A DNA stretch of 59,406 nucleotides from Leptospira vanthielii serovar Holland str. Waz Holland = ATCC 700522 (GTDB taxonomy: Bacteria > Spirochaetota > Leptospiria > Leptospirales > Leptospiraceae): contig NZ_AOGY02000081.1 in NCBI RefSeq assembly GCF_000332455.1, positions 1-59,406 of the forward strand. The letters are read 5' to 3'. Positions 43,688 to 52,266 of this stretch are shown here, piece by piece (within the stretch, counting starts at the first letter, position 1; the number at the start of each line of letters is the position of its first letter). The notes under the pieces are model-generated. The model was given only the letters and a program-made list of their open reading frames with translations. It made no database searches and was not told where the DNA came from. The position numbers and the translations under genes are program-made.

Positions 43688-45091
43688 TCAAAGTGTATGT
43701 GGTGACGTTAGGATTTCGGGTCTCAGGATCTCTTTTAATTTTTTTTCTTCTAACAGGCCTAACTCGAGAACTATGGATTCGACAGATCGGTTCTCCGATA
43801 GGGCCTTCTTCGCTACTAGGGTTGCATTTTCGTACCCAATGTATGGATTTAAGGCCGTGGCAAGGCCTGCCGAAGTTTTGACTCGCGATTCTAGTAGTTC
43901 CCTGTTTGCCGTAATTCCAATGATACAATTGGTCTCTAGTGTTTTACAACCAGCTGTTAGGTGCTCAATACTTTTAAAAAGACTGTGGGCGATAATAGGT
44001 TCGAAAGCATTTAATTGTAGTTGTCCTGCTTCTGCTGCCATTGTGATGGTGATATCGTTTCCAATCACTTCATAAGCAATTTGGTTGACCACTTCTGGAA
44101 TGATGGGATTGACTTTCCCTGGCATAATGGAGGATCCTGCTGCTTTGGCAGGAAGATTGATTTCGTTAAACCCACCTTGTGGCCCACTGGAGAGAAGGCG
44201 TAAGTCATTACATACTTTAGAAAGTTTGGTCGCAATCCGTTTTAGTACACCAGATAACTGGACAAAGGCGCCTGTGTCTTGGGTGGCTTCGATCAAATTG
44301 GGTGCGGCAATTAGACTAAGCCCTGTGTCGTTGGATAAAATATCAGTGACAATTTGAGAATACCGAATATCAGTATTGATTCCAGTGCCGATCGCAGTGG
44401 CACCTAAATTGATCTCTCCGATGAGTGAGGTTGCTTCTTTTAGCCTATTGATGTCCTCACCTAACATAACATCGTAAGTGGAGAATTCTTGTCCTAAGGT
44501 CATAGGTACTGCATCTTGTAATTGGGTTCTCCCAATCTTTAAAATATCTTTAAATTCTTCTGATTTTATTCGGAAAGAGGCTTGCAGATTTTCCATGGCT
44601 GCAAGTAACCCTTTGATGGCAAACACTGCCGCTATTTTGATGGATGTGGGATATACATCATTTGTACTTTGCGACATGTTGACATCATTTAATGGGTGCA
44701 AGTGGGTATAGTCCCCTTTGGAAAACCCATACATTTCCAATGCGATATTTGTGATTACTTCATTGGCGTTCATATTCGTGGAAGTTCCTGCCCCACCTTG
44801 GATCACATCTACAACAAATTCCGAATGGAACTCTCCTTGTAAGATCCGATCACAAGCATCGGTGATCATTTTTGTGGTTTCTTTCGAAAGTTGGCCGAGC
44901 TGCAAATTGGCTTTGGCAGAAGCCCTTTTGATATAGGCAAGGGCATGCACTAGGTCCGGGTAGGATCCGATGGTTTTCCCTGTAATCGGATAGTTTTCTA
45001 AGGCTCTTAGCGTGTGTATCCCCCAATAGGCATTAGCGGGGAGATCTCGTTCTCCCAAAAGGTCGTGTTCTCTGCGAATCGATTTGTTCAT
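43688..45091 (-). CDS. aspA: Aspartate ammonia-lyase
   Basis: 467 residues of the aspartase/fumarase superfamily. Signature GSSIMPGKVNPIIPEVVNQ, with TSTNMNANEVI and LNDVNMSQSTNDVYPTS as the other conserved regions. It interconverts aspartate and fumarate plus ammonia in the cytoplasm. Aspartase rather than fumarase is favoured by RREHDLLGERDLPANAYWGIHTLRA at the N-terminus and TNDVYP. Its own transcript, with ATG 45091. Confidence 0.9.
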   Translation of the reverse strand: MNKSIRREHDLLGERDLPANAYWGIHTLRALENYPITGKTIGSYPDLVHALAYIKRASAKANLQLGQLSKETTKMITDACDRILQGEFHSEFVVDVIQGGAGTSTNMNANEVITNIALEMYGFSKGDYTHLHPLNDVNMSQSTNDVYPTSIKIAAVFAIKGLLAAMENLQASFRIKSEEFKDILKIGRTQLQDAVPMTLGQEFSTYDVMLGEDINRLKEATSLIGEINLGATAIGTGINTDIRYSQIVTDILSNDTGLSLIAAPNLIEATQDTGAFVQLSGVLKRIATKLSKVCNDLRLLSSGPQGGFNEINLPAKAAGSSIMPGKVNPIIPEVVNQIAYEVIGNDITITMAAEAGQLQLNAFEPIIAHSLFKSIEHLTAGCKTLETNCIIGITANRELLESRVKTSAGLATALNPYIGYENATLVAKKALSENRSVESIVLELGLLEEKKLKEILRPEILTSPHTL

Positions 45092-45165
45092 AGGTCTCTA
45101 ATTTCTCTTGGATAGGACGAAAGATACTCGACCAAATCCAAATGGGAAGAAGATTTATGTAGTCG

Positions 45166-45513
45166 ATGTATAAAATCCCATTATCATTCCACATCCTATT
45201 CTTTTTAGTCTTCCTTACTTCGTTGTCCGGAAAGGAAAAACAACCCACCAGCGTTTCTTGCAAACAAAAGGAAGAAACAGTGAAAACCATTTTCCAACTT
45301 TTGCCAGAATCGGAAAGGTCTTGTGTCGATATTGCCAAACTGGTTTTGACAGAAGAGGATGAAGATGGCGAAAAATTGGACAAAGAGTATGCCGAACTTT
45401 TTTTGAAAGTATGTGAACTCAAAAGGAAAAAACTTTCCTTGGAAGAAATTCGAGAGAATCTTGGAATCACAAAACAATGCACTATTGCGGTAAATGTATC
45501 GAAAAAGAATTGA
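45166..45513 (+). CDS. Small exported protein, unknown
   Basis: 115 residues with a signal peptide (IPLSFHILFFLVFLTSLSG). The mature part has four Cys (SCKQKEETV; ERSCVDIAK; LKVCELKRK; KQCTIAV), possibly two disulphides. Acidic middle (LTEEDEDGEKLDKEYAELFL). No family recognised. It runs into the next gene's leader, so the pair is probably co-transcribed. Confidence 0.55.
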   Translation: MYKIPLSFHILFFLVFLTSLSGKEKQPTSVSCKQKEETVKTIFQLLPESERSCVDIAKLVLTEEDEDGEKLDKEYAELFLKVCELKRKKLSLEEIRENLGITKQCTIAVNVSKKN

Positions 45514-45550
45514 TTCTTTCAATAGTCGGCCTATCGTTTTTCCAGGTTTT

Positions 45551-46231
45551 ATGCTAAAATACAATATAGTTCTTTTTTTCTTCCTTGTCCCAACGGTTTT
45601 GTTTCCCTGTGACCCTTCCCCGGCAAAAACTTTAACACCTATCGATCATTCGGCGAAGGATAAAAGTTTTAACGAATTTAAAAACAAATTCCAAAAAATT
45701 CTAAAATCCAAAGATCGTAAGGCCTTAGAAGAAGTAATCGACAAAGATATCCATTTTTCTTTTGGTGGGGAAGCAGGAAAAAAGGATTTTTTAAAATCAT
45801 TCCAACTAACAGAAAAACCATCCTCTTCTAACTTCTGGGAACTTATGGAAGAGGTTGTCAAATTGGGGTTTCGCCAGAACAAAGAAGGCCAAATGGTGGC
45901 ACCTTACTTTTTCGAAACTTTCCCTGGTGATTATGATCCCTTCACGCACTATTTGGTCATTGGAAAGAATGTAAATGTAAGAGAAGAAGCATCCAAAGAA
46001 TCGAAATCAATCACTCAGCTCAGTTACCAAATTGTAAGAGCAGAAGCTGATGATTTAGATGGAAGACGTCTCGAAAAAGAAAGTAATTGTAACTGGAAAA
46101 AAATATGTACTCCACAAGGGAAACCTGGGTATGTATGTGATCGGTTTTTACGTAGTCCTCTTGACTACAGAGCTTTTTTTGAAAAAAAGAAAAACAATTG
46201 GGTCCTCACTATTTTTATTGTGGGCGATTGA
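45551..46231 (+). CDS. Exported SH3-like domain protein
   Basis: 226 residues from ATG 45551; ATG 45494 lies inside the preceding gene and gives a poor leader. The N-terminus (MLKYNIVLFFFLVPTVLFPCDPS) may be a lipoprotein signal with Cys at LFPC. The last 80 residues match a bacterial SH3 (SH3_3) domain: YLVIGKNVNVREEASKESKSITQLSYQIV and GKPGYVCDRFL, often seen in cell-wall-associated proteins. The N-terminal half is a charged helical domain of unknown role. Confidence 0.68.
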   Translation: MLKYNIVLFFFLVPTVLFPCDPSPAKTLTPIDHSAKDKSFNEFKNKFQKILKSKDRKALEEVIDKDIHFSFGGEAGKKDFLKSFQLTEKPSSSNFWELMEEVVKLGFRQNKEGQMVAPYFFETFPGDYDPFTHYLVIGKNVNVREEASKESKSITQLSYQIVRAEADDLDGRRLEKESNCNWKKICTPQGKPGYVCDRFLRSPLDYRAFFEKKKNNWVLTIFIVGD

Positions 46232-46323
46232 CTGCTGTTAAATAAAGATTCGTCTTGGATTTTTCTTGAATCAAAGGTATATAGGATTTAGGATTGGTGA
46301 AACCATTATCGAAGGAAACATTT

Positions 46324-46704
46324 ATGTTAAAAAAAATTCTGTTTGTTGCTTTAGCGTTTTCGCTAACCAATTGTCTTGTCTTAAATCCAGTGGGAGCAAC
46401 GGTCGATCGCGAAAAGGGTTCTGAGGTAGCTTCTAGAATTACGGATGCTGCGATCCAGACAGACCTGATCAATTCAACCATTTTGGTGGGAAGGCCTTTT
46501 ATCTCTATTTACAGTTTAATAGCTGCGGACATTGCTAGTATTGACTCAGCTAAATACTATGTGAAAGCGGATGTGGATCAGTGTGTTTCTGATATCAAAG
46601 GTTTTAAAGGTTTTGTACTTGGTTCTGTGATTGCAAACATCCTTTCCTGCCAAGATCTAAAAACCGATGGATACTTAACTGGAGATCCGTTCCCAACTTT
46701 CTAA
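46324..46704 (+). CDS. Small lipoprotein of a Leptospira paralogous family
   Basis: 126 residues from ATG 46324; an in-frame TTG 46294 would give a poorer leader. Lipobox MLKKILFVALAFSLTNCLVLNP with Cys17. The mature chain (VGATVDREKGSEVASRITDAAIQTDLINSTILVGRPFISIYSLIAADIA) resembles short Leptospira lipoproteins that occur in many copies. Two further Cys (DQCVSD; LSCQD). No function known. It ends before the hairpin at 46721-46750. Confidence 0.65.
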   Translation: MLKKILFVALAFSLTNCLVLNPVGATVDREKGSEVASRITDAAIQTDLINSTILVGRPFISIYSLIAADIASIDSAKYYVKADVDQCVSDIKGFKGFVLGSVIANILSCQDLKTDGYLTGDPFPTF

Positions 46705-46720
46705 TTTAATTTTTTTTACA

Positions 46721-46750
46721 TTCCCTGCCTCTTTTTCCAGAGGTAGGGAA
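46721..46750. terminator. 12-bp hairpin between the lipoprotein and the sigma-factor operon
   Basis: Arms 46721-46732 (ttccctgcctct) and 46739-46750 (agaggtagggaa) pair over 12 positions with one G-T, loop six bases. There is no T-run after it on the plus strand and an A-run on the minus side, so it is either a weak terminator for the lipoprotein gene or a regulatory leader hairpin of the operon starting at 46802. Confidence 0.45.
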
Positions 46751-46801
46751 CTCTCCTTCAATCTTCCGGGTCATATTCACCAAACAAACAAGGAAGGTTT
46801 T

Positions 46802-47254
46802 ATGATCTCTCTCAAACAAGTTCTAAAAATCACAACAACAGTCGGTCTTGTATCGGTTATGGCATTTGCTTTTGGAAATTGCCGTGGACATAAAGATTTC
46901 GAAAAACGCATCGAATGGGTTGCTTCTAAACTTACTTCAAAACTAGATTTGGATGAAACACAAAAAGCAAAATTGGAAACCATCAAAGCCGAACTTATTG
47001 CCAAACACAAGGAAATGAAACCAAAACACGAATCTTGGGCAAAGGAAATGGCTACACAGATTCGTGCTGAAAAAATTGATACCAAGTTATTGGATAAAAT
47101 GAGTATCGAAAGAGAAGCTCGTCACCAAGAAATGCGTAAGTTTTTTCAATCCAAACTCGTAGAATTCCATGCCGTTTTAAAACCAGAACAAAGGGAAAAA
47201 TTTGCTGATCTAGTGGAACGTTTCGCAAGTCGCCACCAACCACCGGAAGAGTAA
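46802..47254 (+). CDS. Spy/CnrX-like periplasmic lipoprotein, probable metal or stress sensor
   Basis: 150 residues. The leader MISLKQVLKITTTVGLVSVMAFAFGNC suggests a lipoprotein with Cys27. The mature part is one long helical hairpin with the Spy/CpxP/ZraP/CnrX pattern: LDLDETQKAKLETIKAELIAKHKEMKPKHESW, then REARHQEMRKFFQSKLVEFHAVLKPEQREKFADLVERF. Repeated His and Met residues (GHKD, KHKEM, RHQEM, RHQ) could bind metal. It is followed by an ECF sigma factor after three bases and by a single-helix protein, as in CnrYXH-type systems. The sensor role is inference from that layout. Confidence 0.72.
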   Translation: MISLKQVLKITTTVGLVSVMAFAFGNCRGHKDFEKRIEWVASKLTSKLDLDETQKAKLETIKAELIAKHKEMKPKHESWAKEMATQIRAEKIDTKLLDKMSIEREARHQEMRKFFQSKLVEFHAVLKPEQREKFADLVERFASRHQPPEE

Positions 47255-47257
47255 ACA

Positions 47258-47782
47258 ATGCCAGAGTTTGACTTCGAAACGGTAGTCAAAGAAACCAAAT
47301 ATTTGGTTCTGAAAACGGTCGGTGATACCCTCATCGACCGTTTTGATGATGCTACAGAAGATGTAGTCCAGGAAGTTTACTTCCGCGCCTTCAAATCATT
47401 GGAGAAGGGTGGGTTTGATGGTAGGTCTAAAATTTCTACTTGGATCTACACCATTGCTCGTAACGAGTCCCTTCGTATGAATGAAAAACGATTACGAGAA
47501 GAAGAGAAAGCAAAACGATACTTAGTGAAAAACAAGGTTCAACTTTCGGGTGCGCGTGACGCCGCTACATGGGAAAAGGAAGAATGGATCGAATCCATGC
47601 TTGACAGGATCCCTGAAGTGTATCGGCAAACCCTTCGCCTGTATTTGGCCGGTAACACAATGGAAGAAATTGCAAAAGAATTAGAGATCCAACAGGGAAC
47701 AGTGAAGTCACGTTTGTTCAGAACCAAAGAATGGATCCGCAAACATATACCAGGAGGAAAAAATGAATTCCAAGAATCCTAA
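47258..47782 (+). CDS. ECF sigma factor (RNA polymerase sigma-70 family)
   Basis: 174 residues. Region 2: ATEDVVQEVYFRAFKSLEKGGFDGRSKISTWIYTIARNESLRMNEKR. Region 4: RIPEVYRQTLRLYLAGNTMEEIAKELEIQQGTVKSRLFRTKEWIRK with the recognition HTH. No region 1 or 3, so a group IV sigma factor. It starts three bases after the Spy/CnrX-like gene and overlaps the anti-sigma-like gene by 20 bases. Its promoter targets cannot be read from this window. Confidence 0.93.
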   Translation: MPEFDFETVVKETKYLVLKTVGDTLIDRFDDATEDVVQEVYFRAFKSLEKGGFDGRSKISTWIYTIARNESLRMNEKRLREEEKAKRYLVKNKVQLSGARDAATWEKEEWIESMLDRIPEVYRQTLRLYLAGNTMEEIAKELEIQQGTVKSRLFRTKEWIRKHIPGGKNEFQES

Positions 47783-48026
47783 AAAATGGGAACAACTTTT
47801 GAATGATTCTGATTTCGAATTACGTTTGGTAAGACAAACCAAAGCTAGGATTAGGACCGAGAAGACAAAGCGCAAAGTTTATGTCGCTTTAGCCACTTCT
47901 AGTTTGGTCTTTTCCCTATTGTTTTTTAATGAGTTGATCATTGAACCAAGTGAACTATCAACTAATGTCCATTATCTGGTAGACGAACTCAGTTCAGAAT
48001 CGATTGTGAGTCTGAGTATGGATTGA
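47763..48026 (+). CDS. Single-helix membrane protein, probable anti-sigma factor (CnrY-like)
   Basis: 87 residues: a basic cytoplasmic N-terminus of 37 residues (PKKWEQLLNDSDFELRLVRQTKARIRTEKTKRK), one membrane helix at about 38-59 (VYVALATSSLVFSLLFFNEL) and a 28-residue tail outside. This size and layout match CnrY, whose short cytoplasmic segment wraps around its sigma factor. It lacks the zinc-binding HxxxCxxC of larger anti-sigma factors. The start ATG 47763 lies inside the sigma gene, so the two are co-translated. The function is inferred from context and topology. Confidence 0.7.
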   Translation: MNSKNPKKWEQLLNDSDFELRLVRQTKARIRTEKTKRKVYVALATSSLVFSLLFFNELIIEPSELSTNVHYLVDELSSESIVSLSMD

Positions 48027-48130
48027 CATTTATCAATGATTAAAGTCAAAAAAGAGAACAGGAGGTTTTTTTAAAAAGAGTGTGATTTTGTTTTCCTTTG
48101 CGTCATAATTAAGTAAAGGGAAGTGAAAAT

Positions 48131-48460
48131 ATGAACGCCTGCATCCTATACCTCAACAAAAAACGAATTGAGATGATCAAATTTGAATCAGATCAAATGC
48201 AATCTAAAACTTGGGAGAAACCGATGGAATCGGATGTTTGGGATTTTGAGGACATCACCAACACCTTACAATCACCAAGCGAAGTAATCCTTGTGGGGGA
48301 GTCTGAACTGAATACTCAGTATAGACGTTGGCTAGTGAACCATGACAGAAACTTAGCAAAGAAACTCATCGCAGTAATTGGCAATAACAACGAGACCAAT
48401 ATCAACCAAGACTTAGTGAGTCACTTCAAAGAAAAATATTTCCGTGGTGGAAATTTTTAG
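48131..48460 (+). CDS. Small eRF1/BaeRF-like domain protein
   Basis: 109 residues from ATG 48131 with AAGGGAAGTG upstream. EVILVGESELNTQYRRWLVNHDRNLAKKLIAVIG then LVSHFKEKYFRGG resembles the C-terminal part of small bacterial eRF1-like proteins (LLVGPxxxKxxLxxxL...H....IVGV....T...L...A..YF). The N-terminus (NACILYLNKKRIEMIKF) also matches the opening strand. No role is known; a link to stalled or hibernating ribosomes is speculation. It is a separate unit from the sigma operon. Confidence 0.5.
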   Translation: MNACILYLNKKRIEMIKFESDQMQSKTWEKPMESDVWDFEDITNTLQSPSEVILVGESELNTQYRRWLVNHDRNLAKKLIAVIGNNNETNINQDLVSHFKEKYFRGGNF

Positions 48461-48472
48461 AGAACTTTGGGC

Positions 48473-49159
48473 CTACAGTAGATGGTCGCAAGATTCTCCA
48501 TGATTATGGAAAAACAATCTATAGAGTAAAAAACTGAGAGAAGTTAAAATCACAAGAGTTCCAAAGGCTGGGATCCATTTCGGTTGGATGCGGTGCCTCC
48601 ATTTTCCCACAAGAAAACTAAGGCCAGTGAGAGCCGGAACCGTTCCCAAATAAAAGAAAAACATCACAAGACCACCTGTGAGTAGGTTCCCTGTAGCAAA
48701 GGATGCTGCATAAGCTGGATACAAAACGCCACAAGGGAGAAGGGCACTGACAATGCCGATTCCAAATCCAAGTCCATTTTTACTAAACTGAGAACGAACT
48801 TTTTCCAAAAACTTTCGAATCCCTTGGGGCAAAGATCCAAACGTTGAAGTTGATTTGAGAGAGTAGGTGCGAATGGCAAATACAATCAGAAATAAAAAGG
48901 TGAATACTCCTGCAACACCTTTGATCGCAGTTAGATCCCCTAAGGCATTGGCTCCTTTGCCAAGAAACCCGAGTACCATACCTAAAAAAGTATAAGAGAT
49001 GACTCTTCCTAGATGGTAGAGGTAAATGGGGATCGGTTTTCCTTTTTCTGTTTGCAAAAGGGAAACAAAGGGGCCACACATCACCAAACAATGAAAACTA
49101 CTGACAAACCCATACACAAGTATGGATACAAAGAAGCTAAGATTTGCTAGTTGGTCCAT
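48473..49159 (-). CDS. SafE/TauE-like membrane protein at the end of the cco operon
   Basis: 228 residues, about six or seven helices. The N-terminus SSFHCLVMCGPFVSLLQ (HCxxMCGP) is the signature of the DsbD/SafE-like heavy-metal or cytochrome-biogenesis membrane proteins that often follow ccoS. The middle has GLGFGIGIVSALLPCGVLYPAYAASFATG with a second conserved LPCG motif. The Cys pair suggests copper handling or thiol transfer for oxidase assembly. It overlaps ccoS by 23 bases and so belongs to the operon. Confidence 0.82.
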   Translation of the reverse strand: MDQLANLSFFVSILVYGFVSSFHCLVMCGPFVSLLQTEKGKPIPIYLYHLGRVISYTFLGMVLGFLGKGANALGDLTAIKGVAGVFTFLFLIVFAIRTYSLKSTSTFGSLPQGIRKFLEKVRSQFSKNGLGFGIGIVSALLPCGVLYPAYAASFATGNLLTGGLVMFFFYLGTVPALTGLSFLVGKWRHRIQPKWIPAFGTLVILTSLSFLLYRLFFHNHGESCDHLL

Positions 49160-49334
49160 CGGTTTGATTTGGTTTGGCTTTGTTTTGCGGGTATTCTTCT
49201 TCTTCGAAGAACATTCTATACTTGGGAGATTCTATGTCCTCAAACTGGCCTTTGCGAAAGGCAGTGATAAAGACATAAAGAAAGAAGGCGGCAATACACA
49301 TTGCCATAGGGATGGTTAAGTAGAGGGCTTCCAT
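49137..49334 (-). CDS. ccoS: cbb3 oxidase assembly protein CcoS (FixS)
   Basis: 65 residues: one membrane helix (EALYLTIPMAMCIAAFFLYVFITAF) then FRKGQFEDIESPKYRMFFEEEE, where GQFxDxxxPxxRM is the CcoS/FixS signature. CcoS is needed for heme and copper insertion into cbb3 oxidase. It overlaps ccoI by 19 bases and the SafE-like gene by 23 bases. The tail motif SPKYRMFFEEEE recurs as KPKYRMLEED at the end of CcoQ. Confidence 0.88.
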   Translation of the reverse strand: MEALYLTIPMAMCIAAFFLYVFITAFRKGQFEDIESPKYRMFFEEEEYPQNKAKPNQTDGPTSKS

Positions 49335-51778
49335 TGGGGGATCCTAAATCTAATGGAAAGAGAATTGAGAAGGACTGTCAAGCTAGAACATGCCATAAAC
49401 ACTGCACAGATCACGGGCAACATAAGTCCAAACATAGCAAGTGGTAACATGATGGAATTATAACAGAAAGATATGATGATATTTTGTAAAATCACCTCTC
49501 TTGTTTTTTTGGCAGAAAGTAGGGAATGCACAAGACCATTCAAATTGCCTGAAGTCAAAACAACATCTGATTTTTCTAAAGAGAGGTCTTCTGCTTCTGT
49601 ATGAGAAATGGAAACATTGGCCTGTGCCAAAGACAAACTATCATTGATCCCGTCTCCCACCATAATGACAATATTTCCTTTGTTTTGCGATGCAGTGATG
49701 AGGCCGCGTTTGTCTTCGGGAGAAAGATCAGAGGAATACTTTTCGATTCCGAGTGTATCTGCAATGAACTTCACGGCAGCATAACGATCCCCAGAAAGGA
49801 TTGAAATGTTCGGAACAAAGTGTTTGAGTAAGGAAACAAATGACCTGGCACCAGGTCGTATTTCATCTGCGAGTAAAAAACTCCCCAGGTAAGTTCCATT
49901 CACCGCCAGTAAAATTAAGGATCCTTCTCCTTCCGGCATTTTTTCCATCGGGATTTGTTCTTTTTCGAGTAAACTTCTGTTTCCAATGAGTACAGAAAGG
50001 GACTTAGAATCCATTTCTAATTCGGCTTTCACTCCACGCCCAGGGATGTTTTCTAAATGAAGCAGCCTGATAGAGTTTGCTCTTTTGGTGACAGAGCTAA
50101 ATGGTTCTAAATATTTCACAAGTGATTTTGCCAGAGGATGGTTCACTTCTTTTTCTATTCGATAAACAAGCGGTAGGTGGTCATCGGACACAGATACTTG
50201 TCTTACTAAAAATTTACCTTCGGTCAGAGTCCCTGTTTTATCTAAAAAGATGGTGTTGGCTTTGGCGAGTGCTTCCACAACAGAAGGATTTTTTAAAAGT
50301 ACACCTTTATCGGCATTGAGAATATGATTGGTAACAAGGGCTGTGGGAACAGAAATTCCCAAGGCACAAGGACAGGCCACAATCAGAACAGAAATGGTTG
50401 TCACAAGACTTTGTTCTAGGTTCCCACCTGATACATAGTACCAAACAAAAAAACATAAAAACGCCAGTCCAAAGACTACAGAGATAAAATACGAAGCGAT
50501 TCGTTCGGTGAGAATTTGTAATTTTGGTTTGAGATGGAGTGCCTCCTCCAACCTGAGTTTGAGGGAAGAAAGAGTGGAGGCATGGTAATCAGAACCTGCA
50601 ACGATTAGGGCTGGGTTGTCCATTGTTAGAGAACCGGCAAGGATCGTGTCCCCTTGTTTTTTCCGGATTGGTAAGGACTCACCAGTAAGAAAGGATTCGT
50701 CTACATACGTTTGTTCGGAGATAAGGATGGCATCCACTGGAATTCGTTTTCCTGGAGCCACACGGATTTTGTCTCCAGTTTTGATTTCACTACTCGGAAT
50801 TGTTTCTTCCCCAGAGTCTGTCACTCGAATGGAAGTCTCTGGAAGTTTACAAAGAATGGATTCTAATTTATCAGAAGCAAACACTCTGGCTTTTTCTTCG
50901 AAGTACTTCCCAATCAATATAAAGAAGTAAATCATCGCCACCGAATCAAAATAGACCTCACCCACATCAGTCAGTGTTACATAAACCGAATAAAAATAGG
51001 CCATGGAAATTCCTAAAAACAATAGGAAGTCCATAGAAAGTGTGCGTCGTCTGACACTTGTTAAAAAACCAGACATAAAAGGATATCCGGAATATAAATA
51101 CGCAGGAGTGGCAAATACCCAAGAGGCATAGTGGAAAAGTCGTTTGATATCTAAGTCAATTCCAGTGAAATATCCTGAATATAGGGCAACACTTAAGATC
51201 ATAATATTTCCAAAACAAAACCCGGCCACACCGATACGAAGGAGTAGGGTTTTTAGTTGTTTTGTTTTTTCGAGTGTTCCTTCTGTCGGGGAAAAGAGGA
51301 CAGGTTTGTACCCAATGGCACGAATGAGAGTTAGGATTCGAGAGATTTTGATTTTGGAACGATCAAACCGAACTCTTGCTCTTCCAGATGCAAAATTGAT
51401 TTGAGCCGAGAGGATTCCCTCTTCTTCGTTTAAAACTTTTTCATTGATCCAAACACATGCAGAACAATGGATATTCGTGATTTGGATGGAAACTTCAGAA
51501 TGATTTCCTGAAGTGCGAACAAACTTTTCGTATACAAGTTCGTTTTCCAGATCCAGATCGTTATCTTCAATGTTTACAGGATCGAGTTTTGTGTTTCCCT
51601 TTAAGTTGTAATAGTAACTTCCACCGAGTGAGTTGATGATGGAGTAAACTGTTTCACAACCTTCGCAACAAAAAACTTTTGTATCATTTGCGACCTTTGC
51701 TTCAATCCTTACCAATCGGATGGGATTTCCACAATGGTCACATTCTGTTTTGGTTAGGACTGAAAGGCTTTCGTTCAT
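49316..51778 (-). CDS. ccoI: Copper-transporting P-type ATPase CcoI (FixI)
   Basis: 820 residues. A Cys-rich N-terminus (ECDHCGNP; FCCEGCETVY) is followed by an HMA domain with IHCSACVWINEKV, then eight membrane helices. P-type motifs are VACPCALGISVPTALVTNH (CPC copper site), FLDKTGTLTEG with the phosphorylated Asp, and MVGDGINDSLSLAQA. CcoI supplies copper for the CuB site of cbb3 oxidase. It overlaps ccoH by four bases and ccoS by 19. Length and CcoI-type position support this over CopA. Confidence 0.9.
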   Translation of the reverse strand: MNESLSVLTKTECDHCGNPIRLVRIEAKVANDTKVFCCEGCETVYSIINSLGGSYYYNLKGNTKLDPVNIEDNDLDLENELVYEKFVRTSGNHSEVSIQITNIHCSACVWINEKVLNEEEGILSAQINFASGRARVRFDRSKIKISRILTLIRAIGYKPVLFSPTEGTLEKTKQLKTLLLRIGVAGFCFGNIMILSVALYSGYFTGIDLDIKRLFHYASWVFATPAYLYSGYPFMSGFLTSVRRRTLSMDFLLFLGISMAYFYSVYVTLTDVGEVYFDSVAMIYFFILIGKYFEEKARVFASDKLESILCKLPETSIRVTDSGEETIPSSEIKTGDKIRVAPGKRIPVDAILISEQTYVDESFLTGESLPIRKKQGDTILAGSLTMDNPALIVAGSDYHASTLSSLKLRLEEALHLKPKLQILTERIASYFISVVFGLAFLCFFVWYYVSGGNLEQSLVTTISVLIVACPCALGISVPTALVTNHILNADKGVLLKNPSVVEALAKANTIFLDKTGTLTEGKFLVRQVSVSDDHLPLVYRIEKEVNHPLAKSLVKYLEPFSSVTKRANSIRLLHLENIPGRGVKAELEMDSKSLSVLIGNRSLLEKEQIPMEKMPEGEGSLILLAVNGTYLGSFLLADEIRPGARSFVSLLKHFVPNISILSGDRYAAVKFIADTLGIEKYSSDLSPEDKRGLITASQNKGNIVIMVGDGINDSLSLAQANVSISHTEAEDLSLEKSDVVLTSGNLNGLVHSLLSAKKTREVILQNIIISFCYNSIMLPLAMFGLMLPVICAVFMACSSLTVLLNSLSIRFRIPQWKPST

Positions 51779-52266
51779 CGAACGGAGATCTTTCCTTCTC
51801 TTTCAAAGGATTTGCCATCAATATCTGCAACCAGCCGCAAATTCCAAGTTCCCTTTTCTAAAAGAGGGATTTTGCCGCTAAATCCATATGCGTTAGGTTT
51901 TAAGTTATAATGTACTGTGTTCTTTGTCGTTGCATTTCGTTCTAAATACACGACCATAGACTTTGCAGCAGTAATAGTTCCAGCTTTCTCTAGTTGGACT
52001 GAAATTTCGGATTCCCCGAACGGAATGAGGTTCAAGTTGTCCCAATTGGATTTTAAGACATAACCTTGTTTCAAAAGTTCCTTTTGGTTCTCAATTGCCT
52101 TTTCGTAGTTGAGTCCAATTTCGTAATAGTTTTTATCCATGACCGGCTCGAAGTTTTTGTAAGTAAGACGGATGGTATAGAAGGTAGCTGCTACAAGAGC
52201 AGTAAAACTAAAGAGAACCACATACATGGCGTTTCGTAGGCTTGGGTGTAATTCTTTAAACATCAT
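51775..52266 (-). CDS. ccoH: CcoH (FixH) oxidase assembly protein
   Basis: 163 residues: a single N-terminal membrane helix (NAMYVVLFSFTALVAATFYTI) followed by a periplasmic FixH domain (NFEPVMDKNYYEIGLNYEKAIENQKELLKQGY; LEKGTWNLRLVADIDGKSFE). FixH/CcoH interacts with the cbb3 complex during assembly. The DKNYYExGLxYxxAI pattern is family-typical. It overlaps ccoG by one base and ccoI by four. Confidence 0.88.
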   Translation of the reverse strand: MMFKELHPSLRNAMYVVLFSFTALVAATFYTIRLTYKNFEPVMDKNYYEIGLNYEKAIENQKELLKQGYVLKSNWDNLNLIPFGESEISVQLEKAGTITAAKSMVVYLERNATTKNTVHYNLKPNAYGFSGKIPLLEKGTWNLRLVADIDGKSFEREGKISVR

